Positions 1 to 9,434 are shown, numbered from the stretch's first letter. The stretch: 64,000 nucleotides of DNA from Streptomyces chromofuscus (GCF_015160875.1 NZ_CP063374.1:7009501-7073500), one strand, 5' to 3'. Notes: generated from the sequence alone by a model not told the origin. Program-made: numbers and translations.

Positions 1-4
1 GACT

Positions 5-80
5 GCAATCGATACGCTAGCGTACCGATACGGCAGTGTACCGATACGGGCGAGTACCGGTACACTGGCGTATCGATTGC
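5..80. promoter_or_regulatory. Operator array upstream of TetR gene
   Basis: A perfect 13-bp inverted repeat (GCAATCGATACGC at 5-17, its complement at 68-80) encloses three half-related boxes that start every 16 bp: GTACCGATACGG at 22 and 38, and the palindrome GTACCGGTAC at 54. This is seen directly. Arrays of this kind are typical of TetR-family autoregulation, and the next gene codes for a TetR protein, so I infer that it binds here. It probably also controls a divergent gene to the left of the window. Confidence 0.7.
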
Positions 81-147
81 GTACGACACACTGGACTGCG
101 AACCCCGGCGGGCAGGACGGGAGTGCCGGGAGCGAGGAGACGGACCG

Positions 148-762
148 ATGACGTCGCAGGCCGCGGACCGACCGGAGACGGTTGGCGCCTCGCGCCGCTC
201 CAAGCTGACGCGCGAGCGTGAGCAGGAGTTCTTCGACGCGGTGATCGAGCAGATCCGCGAGTGCGGCTACGACGCCGTGACCATGGACGGCGTCGCCACC
301 AGCACGCGGTGCAGCAAGTCCACGCTGTACCGGCAGTGGAGGACCAAGCCCCAGTTCGTGGCCGCGGCGCTGCGCTCGCGGCGCCGGGTCTGCTTCGAGG
401 GAATCGACAGCGGCTCGCTGGCCGAGGACCTGCGCCAGGTCGCGCGGGTGCTGGGTCAGTGGTCCGGCCGGGACCACCGGCTCGTCCAGGCGCTCGGTCA
501 CGCCGTCCTGGAGGACCAGGAGCTGGCGCAGGCGCTGCGCGAGACGCTGGTCGAGCCGGAGATCGCCGCGGTCGAGCAGATCCTCGGGCGCGGCGTGGCA
601 CGCGGGGAGATCGCCGCGGACCATCCGGCGCTGCCGTACGTGCCCTCGCAGATGTTCGGCGTGCTGCGGGTGCGCCCCATGCTGGAGGGCCAGGAAGCCG
701 ACCCGGACTACCTGCTGAGGTTCGTGGAGGTCGCCGTGCTGCCGGCACTCGGCCTCGAATGA
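148..762 (+). CDS. TetR/AcrR family transcriptional regulator
   Basis: A 204-residue DNA-binding repressor of the usual TetR length. The N-terminal 65 or so residues carry the helix-turn-helix; the segment with TMDGVATSTRCSKSTLYRQW is its recognition region. The C-terminal part (about 80-204) is helical and resembles the ligand-binding domain of TetR proteins that end in a TetR_C11-like module. ATG at 148 follows GAGGAG with 8 nt spacing. Ligand and target are unknown. The operator array directly upstream suggests autoregulation and control of a divergent gene outside the window. Confidence 0.92.
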   Translation: MTSQAADRPETVGASRRSKLTREREQEFFDAVIEQIRECGYDAVTMDGVATSTRCSKSTLYRQWRTKPQFVAAALRSRRRVCFEGIDSGSLAEDLRQVARVLGQWSGRDHRLVQALGHAVLEDQELAQALRETLVEPEIAAVEQILGRGVARGEIAADHPALPYVPSQMFGVLRVRPMLEGQEADPDYLLRFVEVAVLPALGLE

Positions 763-768
763 AGACCC

Positions 769-806
769 GGGCCGCGTCGTCCGAGGGATGACAGGACGAC
801 CGGCCC
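769..806 (+). terminator. Stem-loop after the TetR gene
   Basis: GGGCCGCGTCGTCC (769-782) pairs with GGACGACCGGCCC (794-806) with one bulged base around an 11-nt loop, starting 7 nt after the TetR stop codon. There is no T tract, as is usual for Streptomyces terminators. Confidence 0.55.
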
Positions 807-967
807 GCTCGCGCCGCACCGTGGGGACGGGGGCGGCGCGCACCCCCGGCCGGGTGGGGTACCTCTGGAGCGGAGAGGTGCCCCGCCCGGCCGAACGGCG
901 TTCCGGGCCGGGCGCGGCGCCCCCGCGAGGGCGGCCGCCCCGCCGGCCGGACAGCGCCGTGCGGGCG

Positions 968-2020
968 TCAGACGCTGTGCCCGTCGCCTCCAGACGACGC
1001 CTTGATGCCCTCGGTGATCTCGTCGATCACCGACGCCTTCTGGTCGGCGTCGATGCCGAAGCGGACCACGACCAGTTGCCCGGAGTCGGCGGGCGAGGGG
1101 AAGACGAGCGACTCGACCAGGCCGTCGGCGCCCTTGCTGGTGATCGCCTTCCAGCGGACCAGGTAGCCCTTCTGCCCGGCCACGGTCACCGCCTTCGAGG
1201 CCAGCACCTGGTGCGAAGTGATCTTCCCGTAGGTGTTGCCGCCGTAGGCCTCCTCGGCGTTCTCCGCGATGTCCGCCTTCGCGACTTCCTCCGGTGTGCT
1301 GCCCTCGGTGCCCAGCACCTGGGCGGGCGCCGAGTACGCGCCGCCCTTCGTGCACGACTTGGACGTGTCGCCGGGGCACTTGTAGCTGTCGTCGGACGTC
1401 ATTTGCGCGCCCACGCCGAACGCCTGGCCGGTCCAGCCCTCCGGCACCGGCAGGCTGATCCCGTTCACCGGGTCGGACAGCGTGCCGCCGCCCTCGACCT
1501 CCGGCGCCCGGGACCCCTCCGGCGCGGGGGACTGCCCGCCGGGCCCGCCCGAATCGCCGAACGGCCCGTCCTGGCCGCCGTCCTGCCCGTCCGGCCCCTG
1601 CTGCTGCGAGTCGGCGCGGCTTGCGCCGGCACCGTTGTCGCTGGTCAGCGCGTACACGCCGATGCCGATGCTGGCGAGGACGGCGACCGCCACCACGACG
1701 GCCGTCCCGATCCGCAGCGCCCGGCGCCGCCCGCCCGGCGGCTGGACCGGATACCCGGGGTACCCCGGATGTCCCGGGTACGCCTGGTGCCCCGGATACC
1801 CGGGAGCCGCGGGGCCCCCGGGGTAGGCGGGATACGTCGGCTGGGCCTGCTGCGCGTCGGCGGCCGGCGAAGGCCCCGCCGGGGGACCCCAGCCCGCGGC
1901 CGACCCCGCCGGACGGGTCCGGTCCGTCCACGCCTTGCCGTCCCACCAGCGCTCGGTGGCGGGACCGTCACTTGTCTGCCCGGGGTCGGGGTACCACCCG
2001 GGGGGAGTCACCTGCGTCAT
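968..2020 (-). CDS. DUF2510 membrane-anchored protein
   Basis: A 350-residue protein of unknown function. It starts with a DUF2510 motif (PPGWYPDPG, then a WWDG segment near residue 25), followed by a Pro/Gly/Tyr-rich linker with repeated YPGHPGYPG-like units (about 55-95) and one transmembrane helix at about 103-128. The rest (about 130-350) should lie outside the membrane and contains a conserved-looking alpha/beta segment with two cysteines (near PGDTSKSC). The architecture is common in actinomycete envelope proteins. The gene stands alone, convergent with the TetR gene. Confidence 0.8.
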   Translation of the reverse strand: MTQVTPPGWYPDPGQTSDGPATERWWDGKAWTDRTRPAGSAAGWGPPAGPSPAADAQQAQPTYPAYPGGPAAPGYPGHQAYPGHPGYPGYPVQPPGGRRRALRIGTAVVVAVAVLASIGIGVYALTSDNGAGASRADSQQQGPDGQDGGQDGPFGDSGGPGGQSPAPEGSRAPEVEGGGTLSDPVNGISLPVPEGWTGQAFGVGAQMTSDDSYKCPGDTSKSCTKGGAYSAPAQVLGTEGSTPEEVAKADIAENAEEAYGGNTYGKITSHQVLASKAVTVAGQKGYLVRWKAITSKGADGLVESLVFPSPADSGQLVVVRFGIDADQKASVIDEITEGIKASSGGDGHSV

Positions 2021-2114
2021 GCGCCCACCGTATGAGGCGTCGGTGAAAGCCGGATGAGAGGGCTGCCTCCCGCACGCATCACGAAGCCCGCGGACGGCAC
2101 GGACCGACGCCCGG

Positions 2115-3269
2115 TCATTCCAGCACCAGCCGCACCGGGCCGTCCCCGACGGGCGGGGGCAGCCGCAGCCCGTCCCGCCCCGGCGTCACCGACCCCAGCA
2201 CGCTCGCGTGCCGCGCCCCCGTGCTCGCCGGGACAGTTCCGGGCAGACCGTGCACCGTCAGGAAGGCGAGCACCGCGAACGCGTACGCCTCCTTCGCGTC
2301 CGACGGCAGCCCGAGTTCGTCGCTGCGGCGCAGGGCCACGCCCGGCAGCAGCTCCCCGAGCATCCGCGTGAGGACCGGATTGCGGGTGCCGCCGCCGGAA
2401 GCGATCACCTCCGTCGCGCCCAGCGTCCGCACGGCGTCGGCGACCGTGCGCGCGGTGAGGTGGGTGAGCGTCGCGACGACGTCCTCGGCGGACAGCGTGC
2501 CGACCGCGGCCAGCGCCTCGCGCAGATGGCCGACGTGGAACAGCTCCTTGCCGGTGGTCTTCGGCGCGGGCAGCGCGTAGTAGGGCTCCGCCAGCAGCCG
2601 CTCCAGCAGCGCCGGACACACCCTGCCGCGGGCGGCCAGCGCACCGTCCACGTCGTACGCCAGCCGCCCGCCGGTGAAACCGTGCGCCGCCGCGTCGATC
2701 AGCGCACACCCCGGGCCCGTGTCGAAGGCGGTGCCGTCGGGTGCGGTGACGTTGGCGATCCCGCCCAGGTTCAGGGCGACCGGCGTGCCCGGCCGGCCGC
2801 GCAGCCACATCAGGTCGACCAGGCTGACCAGCGGCGCGCCCTGCCCGCCGGCGGCGATGTCCCGGGGCCGGAAGTCGGCGACGACCGGCAGTCCCGTCGC
2901 CTCGGCGATCCACGCGGGCTGCCCGAGCTGAAGGGTCCCGTGCACCCGGCCCCCCTCCACCCAGTGGTACACGGTCTGCCCGTGCGAGCCCACCACCTCG
3001 GCCCGCCCGTCGCACAGCTCCCGGTCGGCCCGCACGGCCGCCGCCGCGAAGGCCCGCCCGATCAGGGTGTCCAGCCGGCACACGTCCGCCACCGACGTGG
3101 TCCCCGGCGGCAGCGCCGCCGCGAGCGCCGCCCGCAGTTCCTCGTCGTACGGCTCGCTCACCATGCCGAGCGGCTTCAGGACGAGACCGTCACCGACGAG
3201 GTCCAGTTCGGCCGCCGCCGCGTCGATGGCGTCGTACGACGTCCCGGACATCAGCCCGATCACCCGCAT
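2115..3269 (-). CDS. anmK: Anhydro-N-acetylmuramic acid kinase
   Basis: A 384-residue cytosolic kinase that opens and phosphorylates 1,6-anhydro-MurNAc to MurNAc-6-phosphate during cell-wall recycling. It begins with the family signature MSGTSYDAIDAA (residues 7-18). It also shows the GSHGQTVYH segment, NLGGIANVT, a DTGPG motif and a C-terminal SGGGTRNP segment typical of the ASKHA fold. ATG at 3269 gives the normal family N-terminus. The first 80 nt overlap the 3' end of the transporter gene upstream, so the two are probably cotranscribed and translationally coupled. Confidence 0.93.
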   Translation of the reverse strand: MRVIGLMSGTSYDAIDAAAAELDLVGDGLVLKPLGMVSEPYDEELRAALAAALPPGTTSVADVCRLDTLIGRAFAAAAVRADRELCDGRAEVVGSHGQTVYHWVEGGRVHGTLQLGQPAWIAEATGLPVVADFRPRDIAAGGQGAPLVSLVDLMWLRGRPGTPVALNLGGIANVTAPDGTAFDTGPGCALIDAAAHGFTGGRLAYDVDGALAARGRVCPALLERLLAEPYYALPAPKTTGKELFHVGHLREALAAVGTLSAEDVVATLTHLTARTVADAVRTLGATEVIASGGGTRNPVLTRMLGELLPGVALRRSDELGLPSDAKEAYAFAVLAFLTVHGLPGTVPASTGARHASVLGSVTPGRDGLRLPPPVGDGPVRLVLE

Positions 3270-4563
3270 CCGTTCCCCTCGCCTCCCTCGGAGCGCCCCT
3301 CGCCGGGAGAGTGGCGAGGGCCAGCACGCTGACCGCGCAGGTGGCCGCCGCGTAGTAGGCGGGGACGTCCACGTCGCCGGTCCGCTCGATCGTCTCCGTG
3401 ATGATGAGCCCGGCACCGCCGGAGAACACCGCATTGGACAGGGCGTAGGCGAGTCCGAGGCCGGTGCAGCGCACGGTCGTCGGGAACATCTCCGACAGCA
3501 TCGCCGGGCCCGGTCCCGCCATCAGCCCCACCACGGCGCCCGCGCCGAACACGGCCAGGCCCTTGGCGGCCGTGGACACCCCGGGGTCCTGGAGCAGGTC
3601 CAGCAGCGGCACCGCGAGGACCACCACCAGCAGCGCACCGGCCAGCATCACGGCCCGCCGCCCCACCCGGTCGCTGAGCAGCCCCGCCGGGACGATCGTC
3701 ACCGCGAAGCCGAGATTGGCCAGCACGGTGGCGACCAACGCCTGCTGGAAGCTCGCGTCGAGACTGCTCTGGAGGTAGGACGGCAGCACGACCAGGAAGG
3801 TGTACCCGGCCGCGGCCCAGCCCATGATCCGCCCGGCGCCCAGCGCGACGGCCCGTACGACCTCGCGCGCGGGCGGGCGCGTGAGCTCCCGCTCCCGGGC
3901 GAACGCCGGGGTCTCCTCGAGCCGCAGCCTCAGCCACAGCGCGCCCAGCCCCATCGGCAGCGTCAGCAGGAACGGCAGCCGCCAGCCCCAGTCGCCGAGC
4001 TGAGCCTCCGTCAGCACGGTGGCGAGCAGTGCCGCCGCGCCCGCCCCGCCGAGCAGGCCCAGCGCGACGGTGAACGACTGCCACGAGCCGTACAGGCCGC
4101 GCCTGCCCGGCGGCGCGAACTCCGTCATCACCGACACCGCGCCACCGAACTCACCGCCCGCCGAAAGGCCCTGCAGCACCCTCAGGAAGGTGAGCAGCCA
4201 GGGCGCGAGGGCCCCCGCCGTCTCGTAGGTCGGCAGCACGCCGATCAGCGTGGTCGCGCCCGTCATCAGACCGATCACCAGGATCAGCACCGGACGCCGG
4301 CCGAGCCGGTCGCCCAGCCGCCCGAACAGGGCTGCTCCGACGGGCCGGAAGAAGAAGGCCAGGGCGAACGAGGCGTACGTCCGCACCAGCGCCTCGGCAT
4401 CGCTTCCGCCCTCGGGCGTGAAGAACTTGGCGGCGATGACGGTGGCGAAGTAGCCGTAAACGCCGAACTCGTACCACTCGATGACATTGCCCACCGAGCC
4501 GGCGACCAGTGCCCGGCGGGACCGCTCGGGCCCGGTGCCGGCCGCCGACGCGGGCGCGTTCAT
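3190..4563 (-). CDS. MFS transporter, metabolite:H+ symporter type
   Basis: A 457-residue, 12-helix permease of the MHS family (ProP/ShiA/KgtP-like), which imports compatible solutes or organic acids with protons. Seen: the N-terminal VGNVIEWYEFGVYG segment typical of this family, the loop 2-3 motif GRLGDRLGRRP, RVLQGLSAGGEFGG, and a second half with LSDRVGRR. The C-terminus is long, Arg/Gly-rich and hydrophilic, and its last 26 codons overlap the start of anmK. The substrate cannot be told. A cell-wall sugar is possible from context but is not supported by the family. Confidence 0.88.
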   Translation of the reverse strand: MNAPASAAGTGPERSRRALVAGSVGNVIEWYEFGVYGYFATVIAAKFFTPEGGSDAEALVRTYASFALAFFFRPVGAALFGRLGDRLGRRPVLILVIGLMTGATTLIGVLPTYETAGALAPWLLTFLRVLQGLSAGGEFGGAVSVMTEFAPPGRRGLYGSWQSFTVALGLLGGAGAAALLATVLTEAQLGDWGWRLPFLLTLPMGLGALWLRLRLEETPAFARERELTRPPAREVVRAVALGAGRIMGWAAAGYTFLVVLPSYLQSSLDASFQQALVATVLANLGFAVTIVPAGLLSDRVGRRAVMLAGALLVVVLAVPLLDLLQDPGVSTAAKGLAVFGAGAVVGLMAGPGPAMLSEMFPTTVRCTGLGLAYALSNAVFSGGAGLIITETIERTGDVDVPAYYAAATCAVSVLALATLPARGAPREARGTDAGDRADVRDVVRRHRRGGGRTGPRR

Positions 4564-4765
4564 CCGGTGCCTCCCGTCCGGCGGCCCCGGCCCGGCCGCG
4601 CGCGCTGATGGAGGATCAGCGTCAGTTGACGGGGCGTCGGCTGTCAATGACCTCCCCGCGGACGTCACCCGGGTCGGCCACACTGCCCCGACCACCCACC
4701 GGCGGACCTGCCGTGGGACTACGCTCGCCCTGTACGTCGTTCGGACGACTGGGGGAGGTAGCGGG

Positions 4766-7444
4766 ATGACGGAGGTACCGCCGGCGGCGGGCGCCTCGGC
4801 TTCCCTGTGGGAGCGCGAAGAGGAGATAGCCGGGGTGGTCGAGGCGCTCGACGCCCTGCGCGCGGACCGCTCCTCGTCGGGCGGTCTGCTCGTGTTCCGG
4901 GGCGAGGCCGGGCTGGGCAAGACCGCGCTGCTCGCCGAGACCCGCCGGCTGGCCGAGGAACGCGGCTGCACGGTGTGGTCGGCGCGCGGCGGCGAGACCC
5001 TCCGGTCCGTCCCCTTCAACGTCGTGCGCCAGCTGTTGCAGCCCGCCCTCGTGTCCCTGCTGCCCGGAGAGGCCCGGGAGTACCTCGGCGACTGGTACGA
5101 CATCGCCGGTCCCGCCCTCGGCATCGCCGACCCCGGCGGGCGGCAGGCCGACCCGCAGGGCGTGTGCGACGGGCTGGTCGCCGCGGTGCGCCGGCTCGCC
5201 CGGCGGGAATGGCCGCTGGTGCTGCTGATCGACGACGCGCACTGGGCCGACCAGGAGACGCTGCGCTGGCTCGCCGCGTTCGCCGAGCGGCTGCACGACC
5301 TGTCCGTGCTGGTGGTGGTGGCCCGCAGGCCCGGCGACGTGAGCGGTGAGAGCGCCCGCCACCTCGAGGCGGTCGCCGCCGCCGCGGGCCGACCGGAGAC
5401 CACGCTGAGCGCCCTCACCCCGGACGCCACCGCGGGGCTCACCCGCGCGACCGTCGGCCCGCACGCCGACCCCCCGTTCTGCCGCGAGGTCTGGGCCGTC
5501 ACCGCCGGCAACCCCTACGAGACCGTCGAACTGCTCGCCAAGGTGCAGGACAGCGAGATCGAGCCGACCGAGCCCTCGGCCGGTGAACTGCGCGCCCTGA
5601 ACCGCTCGGCGCGCGGCGGGGGACTCGTCGCCCGCCTGGAGGGGCTGGGCATCGACGCCACCCGGTTCGCGTGGGCGGCCGCCATACTCGGCACCGGCAT
5701 CTCCGTCGGCCTGGTCGCCCGGCTCACCACCATGCGCCCCGAACAGGCGGTGCGCTGCGCCGATCTGCTGTGCACGGCCCGAATTCTCACCGAACCGGAC
5801 CCGGCGGGCGCAGGGGCCGACGACGGCGACCTGGAGTTCGTCCACCCGCTGATCGCGAGCGCCGTCTACAACTCCATCCCCGACGCCCTGCGCACCGCCA
5901 TGCACGGCATCGCCGCGCAGATCGTCACCGACTCCGGCCGCGGCGCCGCGGCCGCCTCCCGGCATCTGCTCCAGGTCCACCCGGACGACGACGCCGAACT
6001 CGTCGAGCAACTGCGCGAGGCCGCCCGCGAACACCTCGCCGTCGGCGCCCCCGACGCCGCCCGCCGCTGCCTGGAGCGCGCCCTGCGGGAACCGCCCCGG
6101 CCCGACGTGCACGCACGCGTGCTGTACGAACTCGGCTGCGCCACCCTGCTCACCGCGCCCTCCCGGACCATCGACCACCTCCAGACCGCGCTCGCCATGC
6201 CCGGCCTCGACGGCCCCGCCCGCGTCGACGCCGTCTTCCGCCTGTCCCAGGCCCTGCTCCACAACGACCAGCTGGAGCAGGCCGTGCGCACGGTCGAGGC
6301 CGAGGCCGCCCGGCTCGAGGAGGGCCCCGCCCGGCTGCGGCTGCGGGCCGTGCAGTACATGTGGGAGGGCATCCACGCCGGAGAGGCGCAGGCCCCGCAA
6401 CGCTCCGAGCGGCTCGCCGACCTGGCCCGCACCTGCACCGGCCGCGACAACTCCGAACGCGCGCTGCTCATCCTGCGCGGCTTCGACGCCATGACCCACG
6501 GCGAGAACGCCGAGGAGGTCGTCGAGGTGTGCGACCGCGCCCTCGTCAACGGGCGGCTCGCCCCGGGTCTCGGCTGGACCGACACCGAGTGGGGCATAGA
6601 ACTGCTGATGATGCTCGGCAGCTCCTACGCCTACGCCGACCGCCTCGACCGCGCCGAGAACCTGTTCGCCGAGGCCCTGCGCACCTACACCACGGCCGGC
6701 TGGAGCGGCGGCCACCTCGCCCTCGCCAACGCCTTCCTGGGCCTGGCCTTCCGCCGGCAGGGCCGCCTGAAGGACGCCGAGACGGTCCTGCGCGAATCCC
6801 TGCGCCTCGCCGAGCGGGTCGGCCGGGGACTGCCGCTGTACTGGTCGGCGATCTGCGGCCTGGTCGACACCCTGCTCGCCCGCGGGCACGTCCAGGAGGC
6901 CTGGTCGACCGCCGAGCAGTACGGCTTCACCCCGCCCTACCCGTCCACCATCGTGCTGCCGGACACCCGCTCGGTGCGCGGCCGGCTGCTGCTCGCCGTG
7001 GGCCGTACCGAGGACGGCGTCAACGAACTGGAGGCCGCCGAGAAGGCCGCCGCCGCCCGCGGCGGGCACAACCCGGTGCTGGCCCCCTGGACCGTCGACC
7101 TCGCCGGCGCCCTCGCCGCCCAGGACCCGGCCCGCGCCGCCCGGCTCGCGGCCGACGCCCGGCGCCAGGCCGAGCGGTTCGGCACCGACACGGCCATCGG
7201 CGAGGCCCTGCGCTGCGCCGCACGCCTGGAGACCGGCCGGCGCAAGGTGGACCTCGCCGCCCAGGCGGTCACCTACCTGGAGGCCTCGCCCTGCCAGTTC
7301 GAACACGCCGCCGCGCGCGTCGAGTACGGCCTGGCCGCCCGCTCCACCACCGAGCTCAACCGGGGCCTGACGCTGGCACGTTCGTGCGGCGCGGACGGCC
7401 TGGCACGGCAGGCGCGTCTGGGGCTGGCGGAGCTGGAGTCCTGA
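4766..7444 (+). CDS. Large AAA/TPR regulator without LuxR HTH
   Basis: An 892-residue protein related to LAL/MalT-type regulators. The N-terminal ATPase has Walker A GEAGLGKTALL (about residues 48-58) and Walker B LVLLIDDAHWAD (about 152-163). The long helical C-terminal part (about 400-890) looks like TPR repeats. LAL proteins normally end with a LuxR helix-turn-helix of about 65 residues. Here translation stops at LAELES, exactly where that domain should begin, and no HTH is present. It may act through a partner or be a sensor only. ATG at 4766 follows GGGGGAGG. It is divergent from the MHS transporter with about 200 bp between. Confidence 0.85.
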   Translation: MTEVPPAAGASASLWEREEEIAGVVEALDALRADRSSSGGLLVFRGEAGLGKTALLAETRRLAEERGCTVWSARGGETLRSVPFNVVRQLLQPALVSLLPGEAREYLGDWYDIAGPALGIADPGGRQADPQGVCDGLVAAVRRLARREWPLVLLIDDAHWADQETLRWLAAFAERLHDLSVLVVVARRPGDVSGESARHLEAVAAAAGRPETTLSALTPDATAGLTRATVGPHADPPFCREVWAVTAGNPYETVELLAKVQDSEIEPTEPSAGELRALNRSARGGGLVARLEGLGIDATRFAWAAAILGTGISVGLVARLTTMRPEQAVRCADLLCTARILTEPDPAGAGADDGDLEFVHPLIASAVYNSIPDALRTAMHGIAAQIVTDSGRGAAAASRHLLQVHPDDDAELVEQLREAAREHLAVGAPDAARRCLERALREPPRPDVHARVLYELGCATLLTAPSRTIDHLQTALAMPGLDGPARVDAVFRLSQALLHNDQLEQAVRTVEAEAARLEEGPARLRLRAVQYMWEGIHAGEAQAPQRSERLADLARTCTGRDNSERALLILRGFDAMTHGENAEEVVEVCDRALVNGRLAPGLGWTDTEWGIELLMMLGSSYAYADRLDRAENLFAEALRTYTTAGWSGGHLALANAFLGLAFRRQGRLKDAETVLRESLRLAERVGRGLPLYWSAICGLVDTLLARGHVQEAWSTAEQYGFTPPYPSTIVLPDTRSVRGRLLLAVGRTEDGVNELEAAEKAAAARGGHNPVLAPWTVDLAGALAAQDPARAARLAADARRQAERFGTDTAIGEALRCAARLETGRRKVDLAAQAVTYLEASPCQFEHAAARVEYGLAARSTTELNRGLTLARSCGADGLARQARLGLAELES

Positions 7445-7456
7445 GGGCCGGCCGCG

Positions 7457-8248
7457 TCACAGGGTGAGCAGCTGCCCGGTCACCGCCGTCAGCCGCTTGC
7501 GCACCCGTGGGTCGTACGCCGCCTCGTGCGCCCGGGCCGCGGTGGTGCCGTCGAAGTAGCCGCCGGAGCCCATGTCCCGCGTGGCCAGTGCCGGCACTCC
7601 GGGCGCGCCGTCGGCGACCGAGTTCCACGGGGTGACGCCGCCCTCGCGGACCATCGCCGTGTCCATGAAGGTCGCCGGGTGCAGGACGTTCACCGCGACG
7701 TCCGTGCCCGCCAGTTCCTCGGCCAGGGTGAACGTCCACGAGGCGAGCGCGAACTTGGCGCGGCAGTACGCCGAGAAGCCGTCGTAGCCCCGGCCGAACT
7801 CGGGGTCGTCGAGGGCGAGCGGCTCCTGTCCGGCCGAGCCGACGTTCACGATCCGCGCGGGCGCGTTCGCGCGCAGCACCGGCAGCAGGGCGCGGGTGAG
7901 CGCGACCGGCGCCAGGGAGTTCACCGCGAGCCGCAGCTCGTGCCCGTCGGCGCTCAGCTCGCGCGCCGCACCGCGCGGCCCGCTGCCCACCCCGGCGTTG
8001 TTGATCAGCACGTCCAGCTCGGGGTGGGCCTCGGAGTCCCGCGCGCCCAGCTCGCGCACCTCGGCCGGCGAGGCCAGATCGGCGGCGAAGCCCTCGGCCG
8101 TGCCCTCGGCGCGCAGCTCGGCGACGAGTCGTTCGGTGCGGCCCGGGTCGCGGCCGTGCACGAGGACCCGGTGCCCGGAACGGACCAGCGCGAAGGCGAC
8201 GTACCGGCCGAGCCCGGAGGTGGCGCCGGTGATCAGGACAGTGGACAT
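7457..8248 (-). CDS. Short-chain dehydrogenase/reductase
   Basis: A 263-residue NAD(P)-dependent oxidoreductase of the classical SDR fold. Seen: TGATSGLG cofactor motif at residues 7-14, an NNAG motif (LINNAGVG), catalytic Ser in VGSAGQ, and YCRAK as YxxxK. The sequence is close to retinol-dehydrogenase/WWOX-like SDRs. It lies 64 bp downstream of pcaL on the same strand, so it could be read from the pca operon, but no role in protocatechuate breakdown is implied by the family. It converges on the AAA regulator gene with a 12-bp gap. Confidence 0.88.
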   Translation of the reverse strand: MSTVLITGATSGLGRYVAFALVRSGHRVLVHGRDPGRTERLVAELRAEGTAEGFAADLASPAEVRELGARDSEAHPELDVLINNAGVGSGPRGAARELSADGHELRLAVNSLAPVALTRALLPVLRANAPARIVNVGSAGQEPLALDDPEFGRGYDGFSAYCRAKFALASWTFTLAEELAGTDVAVNVLHPATFMDTAMVREGGVTPWNSVADGAPGVPALATRDMGSGGYFDGTTAARAHEAAYDPRVRKRLTAVTGQLLTL

Positions 8249-8312
8249 GCCTCCAGCCCAGGCACGCCGCCCGCGCCGCCGGGAGATCCTGCTGGGGCTA
8301 CGACCAGCGGGG

Positions 8313-9434
8313 TCACCCTCGGCCGTCGTCCTCCTCGGCGAGCACCCGCTGTGCCGCCGCGAACGCCGAGTTCGCCGCCGGCACCCCGCAGTACACCGCC
8401 GTCTGCAGCAGCACCGCCCCGATCTCCTCGGGCGTGAGCCCGTTCCGCCGTGCCGCCCGGACGTGCATGGCCAGCTCCTCGTAGTGGCCGTGCGCCACCA
8501 GCGCGGTCAGCGTGATCATGCTGCGTTCGCGGTGGGGAAGCGTCGGGTCGGTCCAGATCTCCCCCCAGGCGTAGCGCGAGATGAAGTCCTGGAACCGCGC
8601 GGTGAACGGCGTCTGCCGCGCCTGCGCCCGGTCGACGTGCGCGTCGCCGAGCACCTCGCGCCGTACCTGCATGCCGCGCCGGGAGGGCCCGTCGAGGTGC
8701 GCCCGCAGCGCCGTGAGCACGGCCTCGGGGCGCTCCGCCGGCGCCAGGTGCGAGGCTCCCGGGATCTCCACCAGCGCCGCCCCCGGCACCTCGTCCGCGA
8801 TCTGCCGCAGATGCGCGGGCGGCGTCGCCGGGTCCTCGCGTCCGGCGATCAGCAGCGTGGGCGCCGAGATGTCCGCGAGCCGCTCCCGCAGGTCGAAGGC
8901 GGCCAGCGCGTCGCAGCACGCCGCGTAGGCCTCCGGGTCCGCCTCCTGGTGGTCCCGCACCAGCCGGGGCACGGTGAACCCGGGCGTGAACCAGCGGGCG
9001 TCGGCGGTCGCGGCGAGCGAGGCCACCCCTTCGCGCCGCACCAGAGCGGCCCGCTCCTGCCACGGCTTCGCCCCGTTGAAGTGGGCCGAGGAGCAGATCA
9101 CCGCCAGGGACGACACCCGCCGGGGGTGGTGCACGGCGAGGTGGAGCCCCACCGCACCCCCCAGCGACACCCCGGCGTACGCGAACCGCTCCACGCCGAG
9201 CGAGTCGGCGAGCGCGAGCACCAGATCGGCGAGGTCACCGACGGTGGCGCCCGCCCCGATCAGCTCGGCCGCCGAACCGCCGTGCCCCGGCAGGTCCCAG
9301 CGGACCACCCGGTGGGTGACGGACAGCTCCGGCGCGACGTCGTCCCACAGGGCGCAGGAGGTGCCCAGCGAGGGCCCCAGGAGCAGCGGGGGAGCGGAAG
9401 CCGCCCCTTCGGCACGGTGGTCGAGCAGCTTCAA
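8313..9434 (-). CDS. pcaL: 3-oxoadipate enol-lactonase / 4-carboxymuconolactone decarboxylase fusion
   Basis: A 373-residue bifunctional enzyme. Residues 1-250 are an alpha/beta hydrolase (enol-lactonase, PcaD) with the nucleophile in GVSLGGAVG (Ser90). Residues about 265-373 are a carboxymuconolactone decarboxylase (PcaC) domain, including a YAWGEIWTDP segment and TAVYCGVPAA near the end. Such PcaL fusions are known from Rhodococcus and Streptomyces. The only sensible start is TTG at 9434, which overlaps the pcaB stop (TTGA) and sits behind GGAG, so translation is coupled to pcaB. It is the last pca gene of the operon. Confidence 0.93.
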   Translation of the reverse strand: MKLLDHRAEGAASAPPLLLGPSLGTSCALWDDVAPELSVTHRVVRWDLPGHGGSAAELIGAGATVGDLADLVLALADSLGVERFAYAGVSLGGAVGLHLAVHHPRRVSSLAVICSSAHFNGAKPWQERAALVRREGVASLAATADARWFTPGFTVPRLVRDHQEADPEAYAACCDALAAFDLRERLADISAPTLLIAGREDPATPPAHLRQIADEVPGAALVEIPGASHLAPAERPEAVLTALRAHLDGPSRRGMQVRREVLGDAHVDRAQARQTPFTARFQDFISRYAWGEIWTDPTLPHRERSMITLTALVAHGHYEELAMHVRAARRNGLTPEEIGAVLLQTAVYCGVPAANSAFAAAQRVLAEEDDGRG

